Below, piece after piece: positions 1 through 10,730 of a stretch of 64,000 nucleotides of DNA. The position numbers and the translations under genes were made by a program. Under the pieces are notes generated by a model that saw only the letters and a program-made list of their open reading frames with translations, had not been told where the DNA came from and searched no databases. The DNA comes from Zygnema cylindricum (lineage: Eukaryota > Streptophyta > Zygnematophyceae > Zygnematales > Zygnemataceae). The first letter of the stretch is position 1. Each line of letters begins with the position of its first letter. Location: the NCBI GenBank assembly GCA_037447655.1, contig JBBHKE010002188.1, forward strand, positions 25,787 to 89,786. The letters are read 5' to 3'.

Positions 1-483
1 ACTGTAGTGTACGTTACAGCTTGTTTCTATTTGGTTTTTTTCACACCTCTTAAGTATGAAACCAGTACTTGCACAGTTTGCCTTTAGCCTCTGTTTTGGG
101 GATAACATATGTCGGCGGAGGTCGATCTGCCGTATCAACGGAAATTCTTTAAGAAAAAATCCATTTTTTGCATACGACAAACAAGTTCGTACAGTACAGT
201 ACTGTACTGTACTATATATTTGCATTTCTGTGTAGAAAAACAAAAACGCACATGTGAAAAAACAGATAGGATCGTATTCCGCTACGGCGGCTTTAGTAAA
301 ACGTTATTTCGCCGGTCGGAACAAGTTCGCACAAAATTCAGGAGAAAAACATTTACTATCCAAGAGTCTCTTGTCCAAAAACAAAAAGTTTTTTTTTTTA
401 CGGGCTTTGGACCCTACAATAGAAAGTTTCAAATGTTGTTCGTGCACACTCACGCCATACAAAATCGTGGTGACATAGTACTA
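1..483. other. AT-rich intergenic DNA, no gene recognised
   Basis: No domain, splice pattern or codon signal convinces me here. An open frame at 109-555 has no recognisable motif and is low-complexity. A palindromic run of CAGTA/TACTG units lies at about 191-215; similar GTAC-rich runs recur near 34770 and 57530. Confidence 0.6.
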
Positions 484-701
484 CACCGCGCATCGTTATT
501 AGTGTCAACAACTCTAATTTGGGTTCTTAAAATCTTGATTTTTTTCCGCAATTAGTATACATGATTTTTGAAATTAAATTAGCAACTCTATTTAAGGAAG
601 TGGACCATAATCTGCCACGTTTCTGGCACTAAATTATAATCAATAACACTAATTATTTTATTACGCTATTTAAACTTTGACACTAATAACGATTCGCGGT
701 G
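484..701. mobile_element. MITE, family A (TA target, CACCGCG termini), short form
   Basis: The left end reads CACCGCGCATCGTTATTAGTG and the right end is its inverted complement with one mismatch (CACTAATAACGATTCGCGGTG). Both ends are flanked by TA (482-483 and 702-703), as expected for a Tc1/mariner-type target duplication. At 218 bp with no open frame it is non-autonomous. An internal motif resembling GACGTGGCAGATTATGGTCC recurs in relics near 9100, 33730 and 39410. The superfamily assignment rests only on the TA duplication. Confidence 0.8.
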
Positions 702-1039
702 TAGAGTTCCAAGTAGATGCAGTACAAAAAAAATCATTGTGGCTTTGGGCAGGCAGCAAAACATTTTGGATCGTAGATGATTTGCCGCCTAAAATGTTGT
801 GGAACTCCTTCCAACTAGCGGAATTTTTTTTACACATGCCACTGTTGTAAAATGATTACATATACGATTTCACATGTACTTATTTGTAATTTTACAAAAT
901 ATTACAAATGCCCTGTACAATTCATTTTGGCCTTTAAAAAATATCCCTTCTAAATAAGAGACAACAAAATTAAAGGCGCGCCAATAATTCAAATAAGCAA
1001 CAAACACAAAAGCAACATAGTTGGGTACCCAAAAAAACA
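702..1039. other. Intergenic, no gene recognised
   Basis: AT-rich sequence between the MITE and the decayed non-LTR element. No gene or clear repeat boundary is visible. The 3' end of the LINE relic may reach into 970-1040, where the sequence is A-rich on the plus strand. Confidence 0.5.
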
Positions 1040-3160
1040 CTACCTAACCAAACCATAACAAGGCTAAATATCTACTAAAAGCAACCCCCTAAATTCTCCA
1101 TGCTCGGGGCAGCACGCTACTTAACAGGTTGACGGTCCATAACAGCGTCACTAGATCGAAGGAGGGTACAAGCTTACACTTGCTCTAAGGCCACAGATAA
1201 GCGTTAACGATAAAAATAATTAGGACCAAAGCCGGACGACTCCCAGGGCCCCTTCTCTCGAAAGAGCGTAGACCACACGTATTGAGAAACACCTCTAAGG
1301 GAACCCCCAATTAACCGAATATGTGGACTGCCATCCGAATAAAGTCATCCATAGTATCAAGCGTGAATAACCTTGCTCCTTCTCGTCACGAGCGGCCACT
1401 CTGGCAACCACTCACTTCACCGACGACCGTATCCGAGGTAGGATTCGCCGACACAATGTCACCAAACACATGACTGGCACCAAATAGGCAATATAATATG
1501 AATTCGACTCGGAGGCATGATACGTGAAACCTCCCTTCAAACAAAGTATTCCCCATCCACAACCATAATCTCAGTGGCGTCACGAATAGTGTCATGTGCC
1601 TATATCATATCTCCCACATGAGAGCAACGAAGCAAATGAACGCCTTCAAATAAAAGACGTGGTCGCATGAGCAAACAAGAGAGTCAAGTAAAGGTCGACG
1701 AGGGAGGCGAAGCATCGACATGGCGGCTAAAGTGAGCACGCGTGGAACGTAGGAGAATAGGTGTAGCTAACAGGTAAGCTACGGAACCAGGCCCACCGCA
1801 AGCGCCTCGAGAAGCTCGGATCCGATAGGGCCGACAACCTGATTACAAGTCATTTCTTGCAGCCAGCACCATGTTTCGCAATTAGACTAGAGAGAACGAA
1901 CGTAGTTGCAAACGGAAAACAATAGTGGAGGGAATAAGGCATCAACTCTCTCAGCTGTCACCACCCGTGGTGTAGATATTACACCTAACCCTCCTACAAA
2001 GGTAGAAAGGGATGCTTAAACCCAAGTCGTAGGCCCAAAACCAAGTTCAAAAACAACACAACCTAACAAAATGTGGAGGACAACCATGAGGCAATCATGA
2101 AATGCAAAAAAAGTTGACGGAAATGTTGGACTGCGTGGGAAAGAACACGAGGCGGTGGGGGGAAACATCTTGTCAAAAGAGAAAAAACAAGTCATGGATC
2201 AAAGAGGGTCTTTGCAATCGTCTATATAGGTGAAATCAACGAGAAGATGCGAATTAAGAAACTGAGTTACTAAAGTATCCAAACCAAACAGGTAACCCAA
2301 TACACGGATGTTGTCGGATAGAGTAAGGGTCTAAGAACTTTGAGGGGGACTAAATGAAGGGATATAAAAAGGTTACTAATTGTCACGCTTATGAGGTTGA
2401 ACGTAAAGGTTGGGTTTGGCAAAAAGATCCCTCGAAAAAAATAACAACTTATAGGTTGACAAAACGTGGTCTACAAAACCGGTAACACGGGTGTCTACCG
2501 CCACCAAAGGAAAAAGGATGGAAAATAAAGTGGAAGCGTAAGCGCGAGGGGTGCGATAATGAGCCAGGGCAAACAAAGGTCCACCCAGAAGGGCGCCCTA
2601 ACGAGTGATGAGTGGTGGTTGTATAGCATAGAGGAACCAAATCAATATCAACAGAGAAAGAGAGGTGGCTAATAAAATATAAAAGGTTTGCACAATGGAA
2701 ATATTTGGACAATTTGGGAGGGGACGGCCACGAGCTCTCGAAAAACGACGCTGTGATCCTCCGTATTGAAGGCTTTAGATACAACAACCTAGAGGACTAA
2801 CCAATTTGGATGGAGATCCAACAATGCTTACATCTCGTGGACCATGCATCACCCCTTTAGTGGCCACTCCAAACCGATGAGGTGACAAAAAATTGTGAAA
2901 TGTGGGCTGGACTTAGATACAGATGGCAAAAACCACCAAGCAGTACAAGATTTTCCCCACGACGATGAGACGCATCCCCCCATTCCCTTTGGTGACAGCC
3001 ACGAGACGAGACGCCGTGAGAAGATCACAAATCCAAATTAGTATATTAACATTAATAATCAAGGGAGAAATCGAAAAAACTAATCAAAACCATGAGCACT
3101 TGATTGAGGGGGCAAAACTTTGTGAAAAAACTTGTAGGCCGTGTTAGATGGACCTGTAGT
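1040..3160 (-). mobile_element. Decayed non-LTR retrotransposon (RLE-type LINE), copy 2
   Basis: This minus-strand relic is colinear with the better LINE copy at 43003-45496. It shares the C-terminal endonuclease-like stretch (frame at 1386-1595, with the motif FGDIV-ANPTS) and the RT region (2376-2787, with FALAHYR). A block near 2811-2890 matches the 45131-45210 segment of the other copy. The catalytic FADD-type motif reads A-V-D here, so the RT would be dead even if the frame were open. Many stops and frameshifts are present. The outer limits are approximate; matching sequence may continue upstream toward 3300 or beyond. Confidence 0.7.
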
Positions 3161-5988
3161 GCCTTAAATAAAGCTTTTCAATCCCCAATAAGACAATTGG
3201 TTAGGAGCCGGTGGATGAAGTGCTCGAAAGACCTCGAATGTCTAAAAAGATTGAGGAGTAAGGGTGCATGGCTGGAGGGCCCGAACCGCCCCTGAAATCT
3301 TATCAACTCGACGCAATTAAATAACTCAGCGATAAGGGGATGGGACACTTACAGGCCTAGGTGGACCACATGGTGTAAATGAAGCACTAGCAACACGATC
3401 CTCGTGCTCGACATGGAGATCTTCCCAATCACCTATAAGAAAACGCTTGCAACGGGCCTAGTCTCACGAGCCCCATACCGCCCCCACGATCTGGTAAAAT
3501 AAGTACCCAGAGAGAAAATACAAGAGATGGAGGTTCGAGAGCGATATTTGTTGGACCTAGAAAAATATGAGATAAAGGGAGGTGAATGGGTCTTGTACCA
3601 AGTCCACTTGACTACATGGATATGATTTTACACTCTAAGACCATTGGATCCTAGATCGTAAGCCCTAGGACATCGAGATCACATACAAAAGCCCAATCCT
3701 CGTCCTTAGGACTAAATGGAAGGGTAATCAAAAGCAGTGGAGGAAAGATACTCGAAGAAGGATTGCCAAGGGCTACAAAGCGTTGCCAACTTAAGAAGAG
3801 AGAGTGAGAGATAAAAAGAAAAAAAAGAAAGAGGGAGCGAGAGAGAGAAAGGGAAAGAGGAGAGAGAGTGAGAGATAGAAAGAAAGGAAGAAAGAAGGAC
3901 AGCGGGGATAACCGACACCAGAAACAAAATGGTTTTGAGATCGTGTGGAATTTCCTTTACGAGGTGTGGGTGGAGGAGGTGGGAGAGGGATAAGGGACAG
4001 AGGAAGGTGGTAAACATGGCCAATGAATCAAAGGGAAATTTATGGAAAATAATTGGAGGAATGGAAGGGAAAACATATATTACAGATTGTTAGAGGGATG
4101 GTGTGGGAGAAAGCGAGAGTGGGTAGAGTGAGAGGGGAGAGGGAGAGGAGGGAAAAGGGAGATATGCGGAAAGTAACCAATGTTGTATTTTTTGAGGTTT
4201 TTATTGTATTGGGCCCTATTTGTTTTTTTTTTTTCGATGTATTGTTTGGTTTGTTTTTGTTTCCTTCGTTTGGTTTGCAAAAACATTTCCGTTGGTATAA
4301 AACTTCCCTTCGTCGATACATGTTTCCTCCTGTTTTGAATTTTTAATTGTAGGTTCAAAGCCTTTTAGGATTTTTTAGGGGATTTAATTTTTTTTAGAGT
4401 TTTTAGAATTTCCGGGTTTAAGTTTTCAAATGCAAATCTTTAAGGTTTCCATTATCGTTGCAGATGATGAAATTTGTCTTTTTGTGTCATTCCAAAGAGC
4501 CCTAACTTACAAGAGGTTCTATAAACCTTAACTAAACTAAGACATCAATAAAAATGACGGTGTACTCTAATTACCGTCAATTCTATTTCCAACTTGGAGT
4601 ACTATCAAAACCAGAATACCTGCCGGTTCAAGAATCACAAGTTGTAGGTTTCTATTTGATTCGGAATACTGCAATTTGTCCAGAGTCTAACATATTTTTA
4701 AATCATGTCTTTTAAATCATAGATCAAATAGTAGAAACAGCTTAGAAATGCATTTTTTTTTTTTTGCATTTATTATTATTAGTATTTTTTTTTTGTTTAC
4801 TTTTTAATAAAGTTGAAAGGTTGTATTTATATGACTATGATTAGAAATGGTCAAGTCGTAAATAAATCCATCTGACCATTTTTAACCGTTTAATTTATCA
4901 ACATCAATGGTTACAATCTTCAAAGTAAAAAGACATCGACAAAAGCACGTGTTCCAATGTATTTTCCAAACTCGGGCAAAGTATGCAATTTCTTGTGGCT
5001 TGCTTATCTCGACGGCTCATCTACCAATGTCACACAATAATTAGGCGCACAAACATAAATTATTTTAAGGGCGCAAAAGCTTTCCCTTCCACACCTGAAG
5101 TCGTGTTTACACACCCTTAACAACAGCTATCAAAATGCTTTTCTTTTCGTCCATCAAGAAGCAAAAACACAAATGCGTTGTGAACTTATCATCAATCTTA
5201 ATTAAAAACTACGAGGTGACAAATCAACTGAGACGTGGAAACATGACACGAGTTCAAACTATAGAAAGTCGACAACACTAGAAAAAACAAATGACAAGCA
5301 AAAGGACAAACAAAACACCCAATAAAGACACAAAATCAAGCCATCGAAGCTCTATTAAAGACAGAGAATAAACAGATAAAAACAAACTCAGAGTCCCCAA
5401 CCCATACCTAATTATGCTTCATAAATCAAGATTATGTGACAGAAATAGAGTGTAAAAGTGGTCAACACAAAGAGTTTATGGGAGAGGAACAAAAAGTAAC
5501 TTCATATTGATATTCACACATCATATTCACAAGGCACTGCCCTGATAAACAAAATCACAGGGAAACGAAGAGTAGTAGTACAATTGCAAAAAAAAACTGA
5601 ATCTCTATGTAATCAGTTTTGTTTCACATTCACAAAACTTATTACATTAAGACACGACTACTACACTAGAAACTATCCTCTCTCACCAATGTCCTAACCA
5701 ATCAAAAATGTATGTAATGTATGTACATTTTCTGACCTAAACTGAAGACGTTTAGTTATACATGTAAATCCCACTCTGTACAAAGAAATAACCTCTATGG
5801 GATTCTTCCAAAATAACACCGAAAGCCTCAAAACAAGACGAATATCATCGTTAACAACAGGAAAACCGACCGCTTAAAGTCCACACTAAAAACCCACTTA
5901 CTTCCAAACCCTAAATCGCTCCAATCTCATCTCGATACTACTCGAAAAACTCACCTACTTCCAAACCCTAACGGCTCCATATTATCTC
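3161..5988. other. Gene-poor DNA with GA-rich tracts
   Basis: About 2.8 kb without a supported gene. Purine-rich GAGA tracts occupy about 3798-3905 and 4108-4165, and poly-T runs lie at 4219-4230 and 4748-4766. The small frames here are shadows of these tracts. I looked on the minus strand for the next exons of the helicase that begins at 9942 and found none. The first part (to about 3300) may still be LINE 5' sequence. Confidence 0.5.
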
Positions 5989-5998
5989 NNNNNNNNNN
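5989..5998. other. Assembly gap (10 N)
   Basis: Ten Ns lie inside a GA-rich tract, in what should be intron 3 of the helicase gene. The true gap length is unknown, and the left flank need not be contiguous with the right one. Confidence 0.99.
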
Positions 5999-6060
5999 GG
6001 GAGAGGGAGAGGAAACGGAGGGAGACGGAGAGGGAGAGGGAGAGGAAACGGAGGGAGAGG

Positions 6061-6109
<49 letters not shown>

Positions 6110-6118
6110 GAGAGAGAC
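5999..6118. repeat. GA-rich microsatellite next to the gap
   Basis: GGGAGA/GAGA repeats run from the N gap to within a few bases of a helicase donor splice site (on the minus strand this is a CT tract just inside the intron). The repeat probably caused the assembly break. Confidence 0.9.
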
Positions 6119-6125
6119 CCCTTAC

Positions 6126-7410
6126 TTGTACTGCCACTCTCCTAGGCTGGGTGCAGCCAATGAGACGCCCTCCTGATGCCCATCCAGCTTCTACTAGGAA
6201 CTGGAAAAACCCCAGAAATTAAATTGTATTAATATATATTTATAATGGAAAAGTATAAATCAATTATTTCCTTTGTTCATTTTTGAAATTGTTATTGAAA
6301 TGCTCGGTCAGAGAGGGACATGGAGGAGACGGAGAGGGAGAGGGAGGCAAAGAAGAGAGAGAGGGAGAGGGAGGCAAAGGAGAGGGAGAGGGAGAGGCAG
6401 AGGGAGGCAAAGGAGAGGGAGAGGGAGGAGATTCTCCCTACTTTTTTCGTTCGGTTTTGTGATTTTTCTTTAAAGGGAAATGGAAAAAATGAAAATGGTT
6501 TCAGAAATTGTTGCGCAAATTGTCGTGTTTCACCAAGTTGTCAAATTGTTACATTGTTATAATTTTTTATTTTTTTGATTATTTTTCTTTTGATTTTAAT
6601 GATTTTATGATTTTTTTAATTTTACGGTTTTGTTATGGTTTTTGGAGAATCTAAGTTATGATCAATGATACACTAAATTTGAAATCCATTTAAAACCGAA
6701 ATCGAAATAATGTGACAATTTGAGGCACCTTTTTTAATTTATTTTTTTACACTGTTTAAGACAACTTATCCACTTTTGTGCAACAAAAAACCTACATGTA
6801 TTTACAACGATATGTATAGATATAAATACATATACATACATACACTTACAACAATATGTAGAGATATAGATACATACATACATATATTTACAGCGATATG
6901 TATATATATATGCATATATGATACATGTATGTGCATAAGTTTATCTTACGGCTATTATATTCTTATCCTGTGTACCAATATATATATAGATGTACATTTA
7001 TATGTATATCCGTGTTTGATAGGTAACTCCTAATAGTGCATACTACAAAAATAAAAATCAAGTGCCGTTCGTGTAAAATTAAGGGAGAGAAGAAAAATAC
7101 GGCGACTGAAAAATACCTGAGGGATTTGTGTACTTTTTCCACTCCCTGTCTCTCCCACAACAATTGTTGTGGCGTGATTCTCCACAAGGTATAAAAGTGC
7201 CATTCGTCTCTGACATATCGGCAACTTTTCTCGTTGTTTTTGCAAACCCGAACTGCAAATAGTGTGGATCCAAACACAAAAAAACCAACAAGGACAACAA
7301 CAAAATTTGAAAAAGAGACCACAGTTTTTTGTCTAATTGACAAAAAGTCGTGCAATGAATGCACGACTTATCTCTCTTTCTCGTGTCTTTCAATTCCCTC
7401 TATCTCAAAC

Positions 7411-7451
<41 letters not shown>

Positions 7452-9942
7452 TTTCCCGCTCCACTTGCTTAGTCTTTAAGATGTAAACCAAGAGAGACAG
7501 CCTGATGACCAAGGATTAAATTTCATCTTTAATTGTATAAAGTTATTTTTCTCTAAGGGTGGACTTCCATTAGCGAAAAAGTGGGGTTTTTTACTGACGG
7601 CCGTACCGTTTCGTACAGGTTCGTACATAATTTTTTTTTTTTCAACGAAAACAACATTACAGAAAATTGTCCAAGGTTGTAGGCGTAAACTAGGACCGTC
7701 GGATTCAATTGCACTTTTTATCCGTGAAGCCACGTCACTAACCCTACAGTTTGTTAGGACCGTGCACCGTGAGGACAGTTCTCGAATACAGAACGTGTAA
7801 AAATAGGCCGCGTGGAAAAGGTAAAAAGAATCCACGATGAGCGCGCGCGTATGTGTGTACACGTCGCAAGGGCCATGTGCCTTCCGCCAGGGTGGCTGCG
7901 AATCCGCCGAAATTATCCCGTCACGCTCCCACCATCAAAGTTTGCCGCCGCCTTTTTGTCGTTGCGTTTTGAAATTTTGGATAGTACATTTAATGCCCTC
8001 TGTACGAGTCATTAATTACCTTCGCTGGTACAGATATTATCTCCGCTGGTACAGATATTACCTCTGCTCGTACAGATATTGCGTTCTGACATTGCATTCA
8101 AAGATTCTTTCAAGATTTTAAGCATCGAATATTAACCTACGTGTTACCAACCAGAATGAGCCACGCAGGTTTACAGACGCTACCTAATGGAAGGCACGCC
8201 TTTCAGTAAAATTTTCCGTACAATTATTGGGACGCCTAATGGAAGTCCACCCTAAGAGTGACTGGAATTTTCAAATCCTTCATTTCACTTATGTACCGGG
8301 TTTTTTATAATATTAGAATAATGATTTCAGCCAAAAAGAAGCCCATAATTTTTTTTCTCTGTGGTATTTTCCCAACCGAAATTAAGAAACCCACTGCTGA
8401 ATTAAAATCATTTTTTCTTGTATCTACTTCTACTACTTTAAAACGACTTTACTTGGTTCACAGTTAGTAGATACATGAAATATTGTGGATGAAAATAGAT
8501 CTTTTGGTAATTAAACATTATTCGCACCTCAACCAATACATCAATTAGTGTGGATTAAAATAAGTCCTTTTGGTGCCTACTTCACTACTTAAGAAGACTT
8601 ACCATGGTTCACAAACAGTCAAAACATGAATTAGTGTAGATTACAACCGAAACACACTTCACATGATTAAGAGTGGATCCGAAATTTTACCTTTTTTACC
8701 ATTTTTACCTTTAACAAATAGACATAAATTATGTTAAGCAAGATGATTTTCGAGGTTTTGTCGATAACACAAGAAATTTCAGATACTTACTAGCATCCAC
8801 TTGTTGTATCAAGAATATTTCACTTAGTTTCAAATATTTCTTTAGTGGTTTCCATTGGTTGTTGAAATTTCCAAAAATTTACATTCCCCAAAAACAAAAT
8901 GTCGTAACTTGAATTCGAAATTTGAAAGTTTCTCATGGTTTCGATGAGATTCTGGAAATTCTATTGAATCAAAAAAAGTTCTATGAATATCCAGAAATTT
9001 ATAAGCTGCTTGCATATTTAGGATTTTTAGAGGTTTTTTTGGTTCCTTAGAGTATTTTCGGATTAAAATAATGTTAACAACACTATTTTAAGGGAATGGA
9101 ATACAATCTGCCACGTCACGTCTCCTCGCACTAAATTAAAAATGTATATTCTATTTCCACATTAACAATACTAAATCCTTAACCCTAATACCAATGAGCA
9201 GTATTGTTAAAAAGACTTAACTACAATGTAACAAAGACCACAAAAACGATGGTAAAGTATGAATATACAAAAATATAGTGTGGATTACATACACTTTAAC
9301 TCAAATTAGCCTCTCTAAAAATATTAATAGTGCATTCCTCCTTCAAACTGCTTGAAAACATGCCACAACAATCCACAATAATACATGTATAAAATGAAGT
9401 ACATAAGGTAAGTTCCGTTACCTCCCGGTGAGTCCAACCTCACAACAATCCACACTAATACATGTATAAAATTAGGTTTCAGTTCCTTTACCTCCCGGTG
9501 AGTCCAACCTCACAACAATCCACACTAATACATGTATAAAATTAGGTTTCAGTTCCTTTACCTCCCGGTGAGTCCAACCTCACAACAATCCACACTAATA
9601 CATGTATAAAATTAGGTTTCAGTTCCTTTACCTCCCGGTGAGTCCAACCTCACAACAATCCACACTAATACATGTATAAAATTAGGTTTCAGTTCCTTTA
9701 CCTCCCGGTGAGTCCAACCTCACAACAATCCACACTAATACATGTATAAAATTAGGTTTCAGTTCCTTTACCTCCCGGTGAGTCCAACCTCACATCAATC
9801 CACACTAATACATGTATAAAATTAGGTTTCAGTTCCTTTACCTTCCGGTGAGTCCAACCTCGTAGTCTCCGTCTCTGTCCACATCCATACTAGCGCCCGG
9901 AAATTCCGGACGACCGGCTCCAGGCTTCCAGAAGCCAGCCAT
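6126..9942 (-). CDS. DEAH-box RNA helicase, DHX35-like, 5' part (exons 1-3)
   Basis: Partial gene for a probable DEAH-box RNA helicase of the spliceosome-associated DHX35 group, which would act in the nucleus on RNA using ATP. Exon 1 is 9842-9942 (ATG at 9940-9942), exon 2 is 7117-7252, and exon 3 is 6126-6200. They join in phase to give 104 codons (101+136+75 nt). Exon 1 starts MAGFWKPG, the N-terminal FW-PG signature of DHX35 orthologues. Exon 2 contains QREKLP, then the Walker A motif GETGSGKST at 7129-7155. Exon 3 contains EAGWASGGR and motif Ia TQPRR. Donors are AAG/GTAAAGG, CAG/GTATTT and CAA/GTAAGG; acceptors are TTTGCAG behind a long pyrimidine tract and TTCCAG. The DEAH box and everything downstream are missing, cut off by the N gap or outside the window. 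Intron 1 carries a MITE and a minisatellite. The exon structure is read by eye without transcripts. Confidence 0.88.
6305..6432. repeat. GGGAGA-type purine repeat in helicase intron 2
   Basis: Imperfect GGGAGA/GGCAAA repeats. Open frames here would encode Arg/Glu-rich low-complexity protein and are not credible genes. A TA/TACA-rich stretch follows at about 6800-7010 in the same intron. Confidence 0.85.
7411..7450. repeat. CT microsatellite in helicase intron 1
   Basis: An uninterrupted (CT)n tract of about 40 nt, upstream (in gene direction) of the exon 2 acceptor. No other function is visible. Confidence 0.9.
7557..8252. mobile_element. Harbinger/Tourist-like MITE in helicase intron 1
   Basis: The left terminus GGGTGGACTTCCATTAG is matched by its inverted complement at the right end (CTAATGGAAGTCCACCC). 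Flanking TAA triplets (7554-7556 and 8253-8255) form a perfect 3-bp target duplication typical of PIF/Harbinger. The element is 696 bp and has no transposase. A block of about 20 bp with core TGGTACAGATATTA is repeated three times at 8022-8082. A related element with GGGTGGCG termini and TTA duplications sits at 37990-38728. Confidence 0.87.
9364..9861. repeat. 70-bp minisatellite made from the exon 1/intron 1 junction
   Basis: Seven head-to-tail units. The block CCTCCCGGTGAGTCCAACCT starts at 9421, 9491, 9561, 9631, 9701 and 9771, and the seventh at 9841 has one change; the period is exactly 70. Six units are nearly identical; the outermost (from 9364) is diverged and a few bases longer. On the minus strand each unit carries the last 20 nt of exon 1 plus about 50 nt of intron, so the donor AG/GTAAAGG is repeated. 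The copy at 9842-9861 is the real end of exon 1. Confidence 0.95.
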
Positions 9943-10730
9943 ATTTTCTAGGGCTTGAAGGTTTGGTATCGGAATTAGTGTAGATTTGTAAAGTTTGTCA
10001 AGAGCATGGTTTTAAATTTTTGAATTTGATTAGGTTATCTTTTTTAGTGCTGTATCGTATATATCATTCGGTACGATGCGATCTCTACGAGTGCCTAGAA
10101 AACTGTACAGCGATATAATATCGTACGATATTTTATTCGATACAAGATGTGCGATACGTGCGGGGTATTTAGTGCCGGAGGTCCGTTACCAGCAAAAGGA
10201 ACTGCTGACGGAAACAAAGAAAAAAGTGAAAAACAAAAGGATCCGTACAAAATGTGAAACGGGCCGGCGGACCGAACTAACGGTCACATCATTTGCGGGG
10301 TTCCCATTTAGAAAAAGGGGAAAACGGTATGGTATAAAAACGGTATTTTTTTTTGTCCGCCGTGAGCTGGCACGTGACGCTAGCTTACGTCAACTAGCGT
10401 GTCGTGATGTGAGCCACTTGTCGATATGAAAAGTAAACGCTTTGCGGCATATTTATCCTACTCGTACGGATTTGGACTTTTTCTCCGAAAACTACGTAGT
10501 ATTCGCGAATTTTATATATTTCGTAAAATTCGTTTAAATTTTGCTGTACGGAAAAATGTACAGAATTTTTAAAAAAGAGACGTTGCACTAATTGCGCGGC
10601 CGAAGTTTGAATTTGTTTAGAAAGGACCTCTGTGAACAGGAATTTTCCATTGAAGATGCAATAAAAGCGGCCAGTAAAGGTACCATTGGAACCGCCTTCG
10701 AAGCTTTCGCGGACCTCACCATAAGCATCC
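9943..10730. other. Upstream region of the helicase gene
   Basis: About 790 bp between the helicase start codon (minus strand) and a plus-strand hAT relic. It should contain the helicase promoter and 5' UTR. No TATA box can be assigned with confidence. GTAC and CGATA motifs are frequent at about 10045-10150. Confidence 0.5.

Noticed and set aside
109-555. 148-codon open frame near the window start
   Set aside because: No domain, low complexity, and it runs into a MITE terminus.
4053-4358. Overlapping frames of about 90-97 codons on both strands
   Set aside because: They mirror each other across GA-rich and T-rich low-complexity DNA.
1-5988. Downstream exons of the DHX35-like helicase
   Set aside because: No minus-strand segment resembling the DEAH box, SAT motif or helicase C-domain was found left of the gap.
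6273-6562. Arg/Glu-rich open frames
   Set aside because: They are translations of a GGGAGA microsatellite within helicase intron 2.
6776-7033. Tyr/Ile-rich frame
   Set aside because: It is a translation of TA/TACA microsatellite sequence in a helicase intron.
9364-9861. Regular 70-bp array as a CRISPR
   Set aside because: The units are contiguous with no variable spacers, the genome is eukaryotic, and the unit derives from an exon/intron junction.
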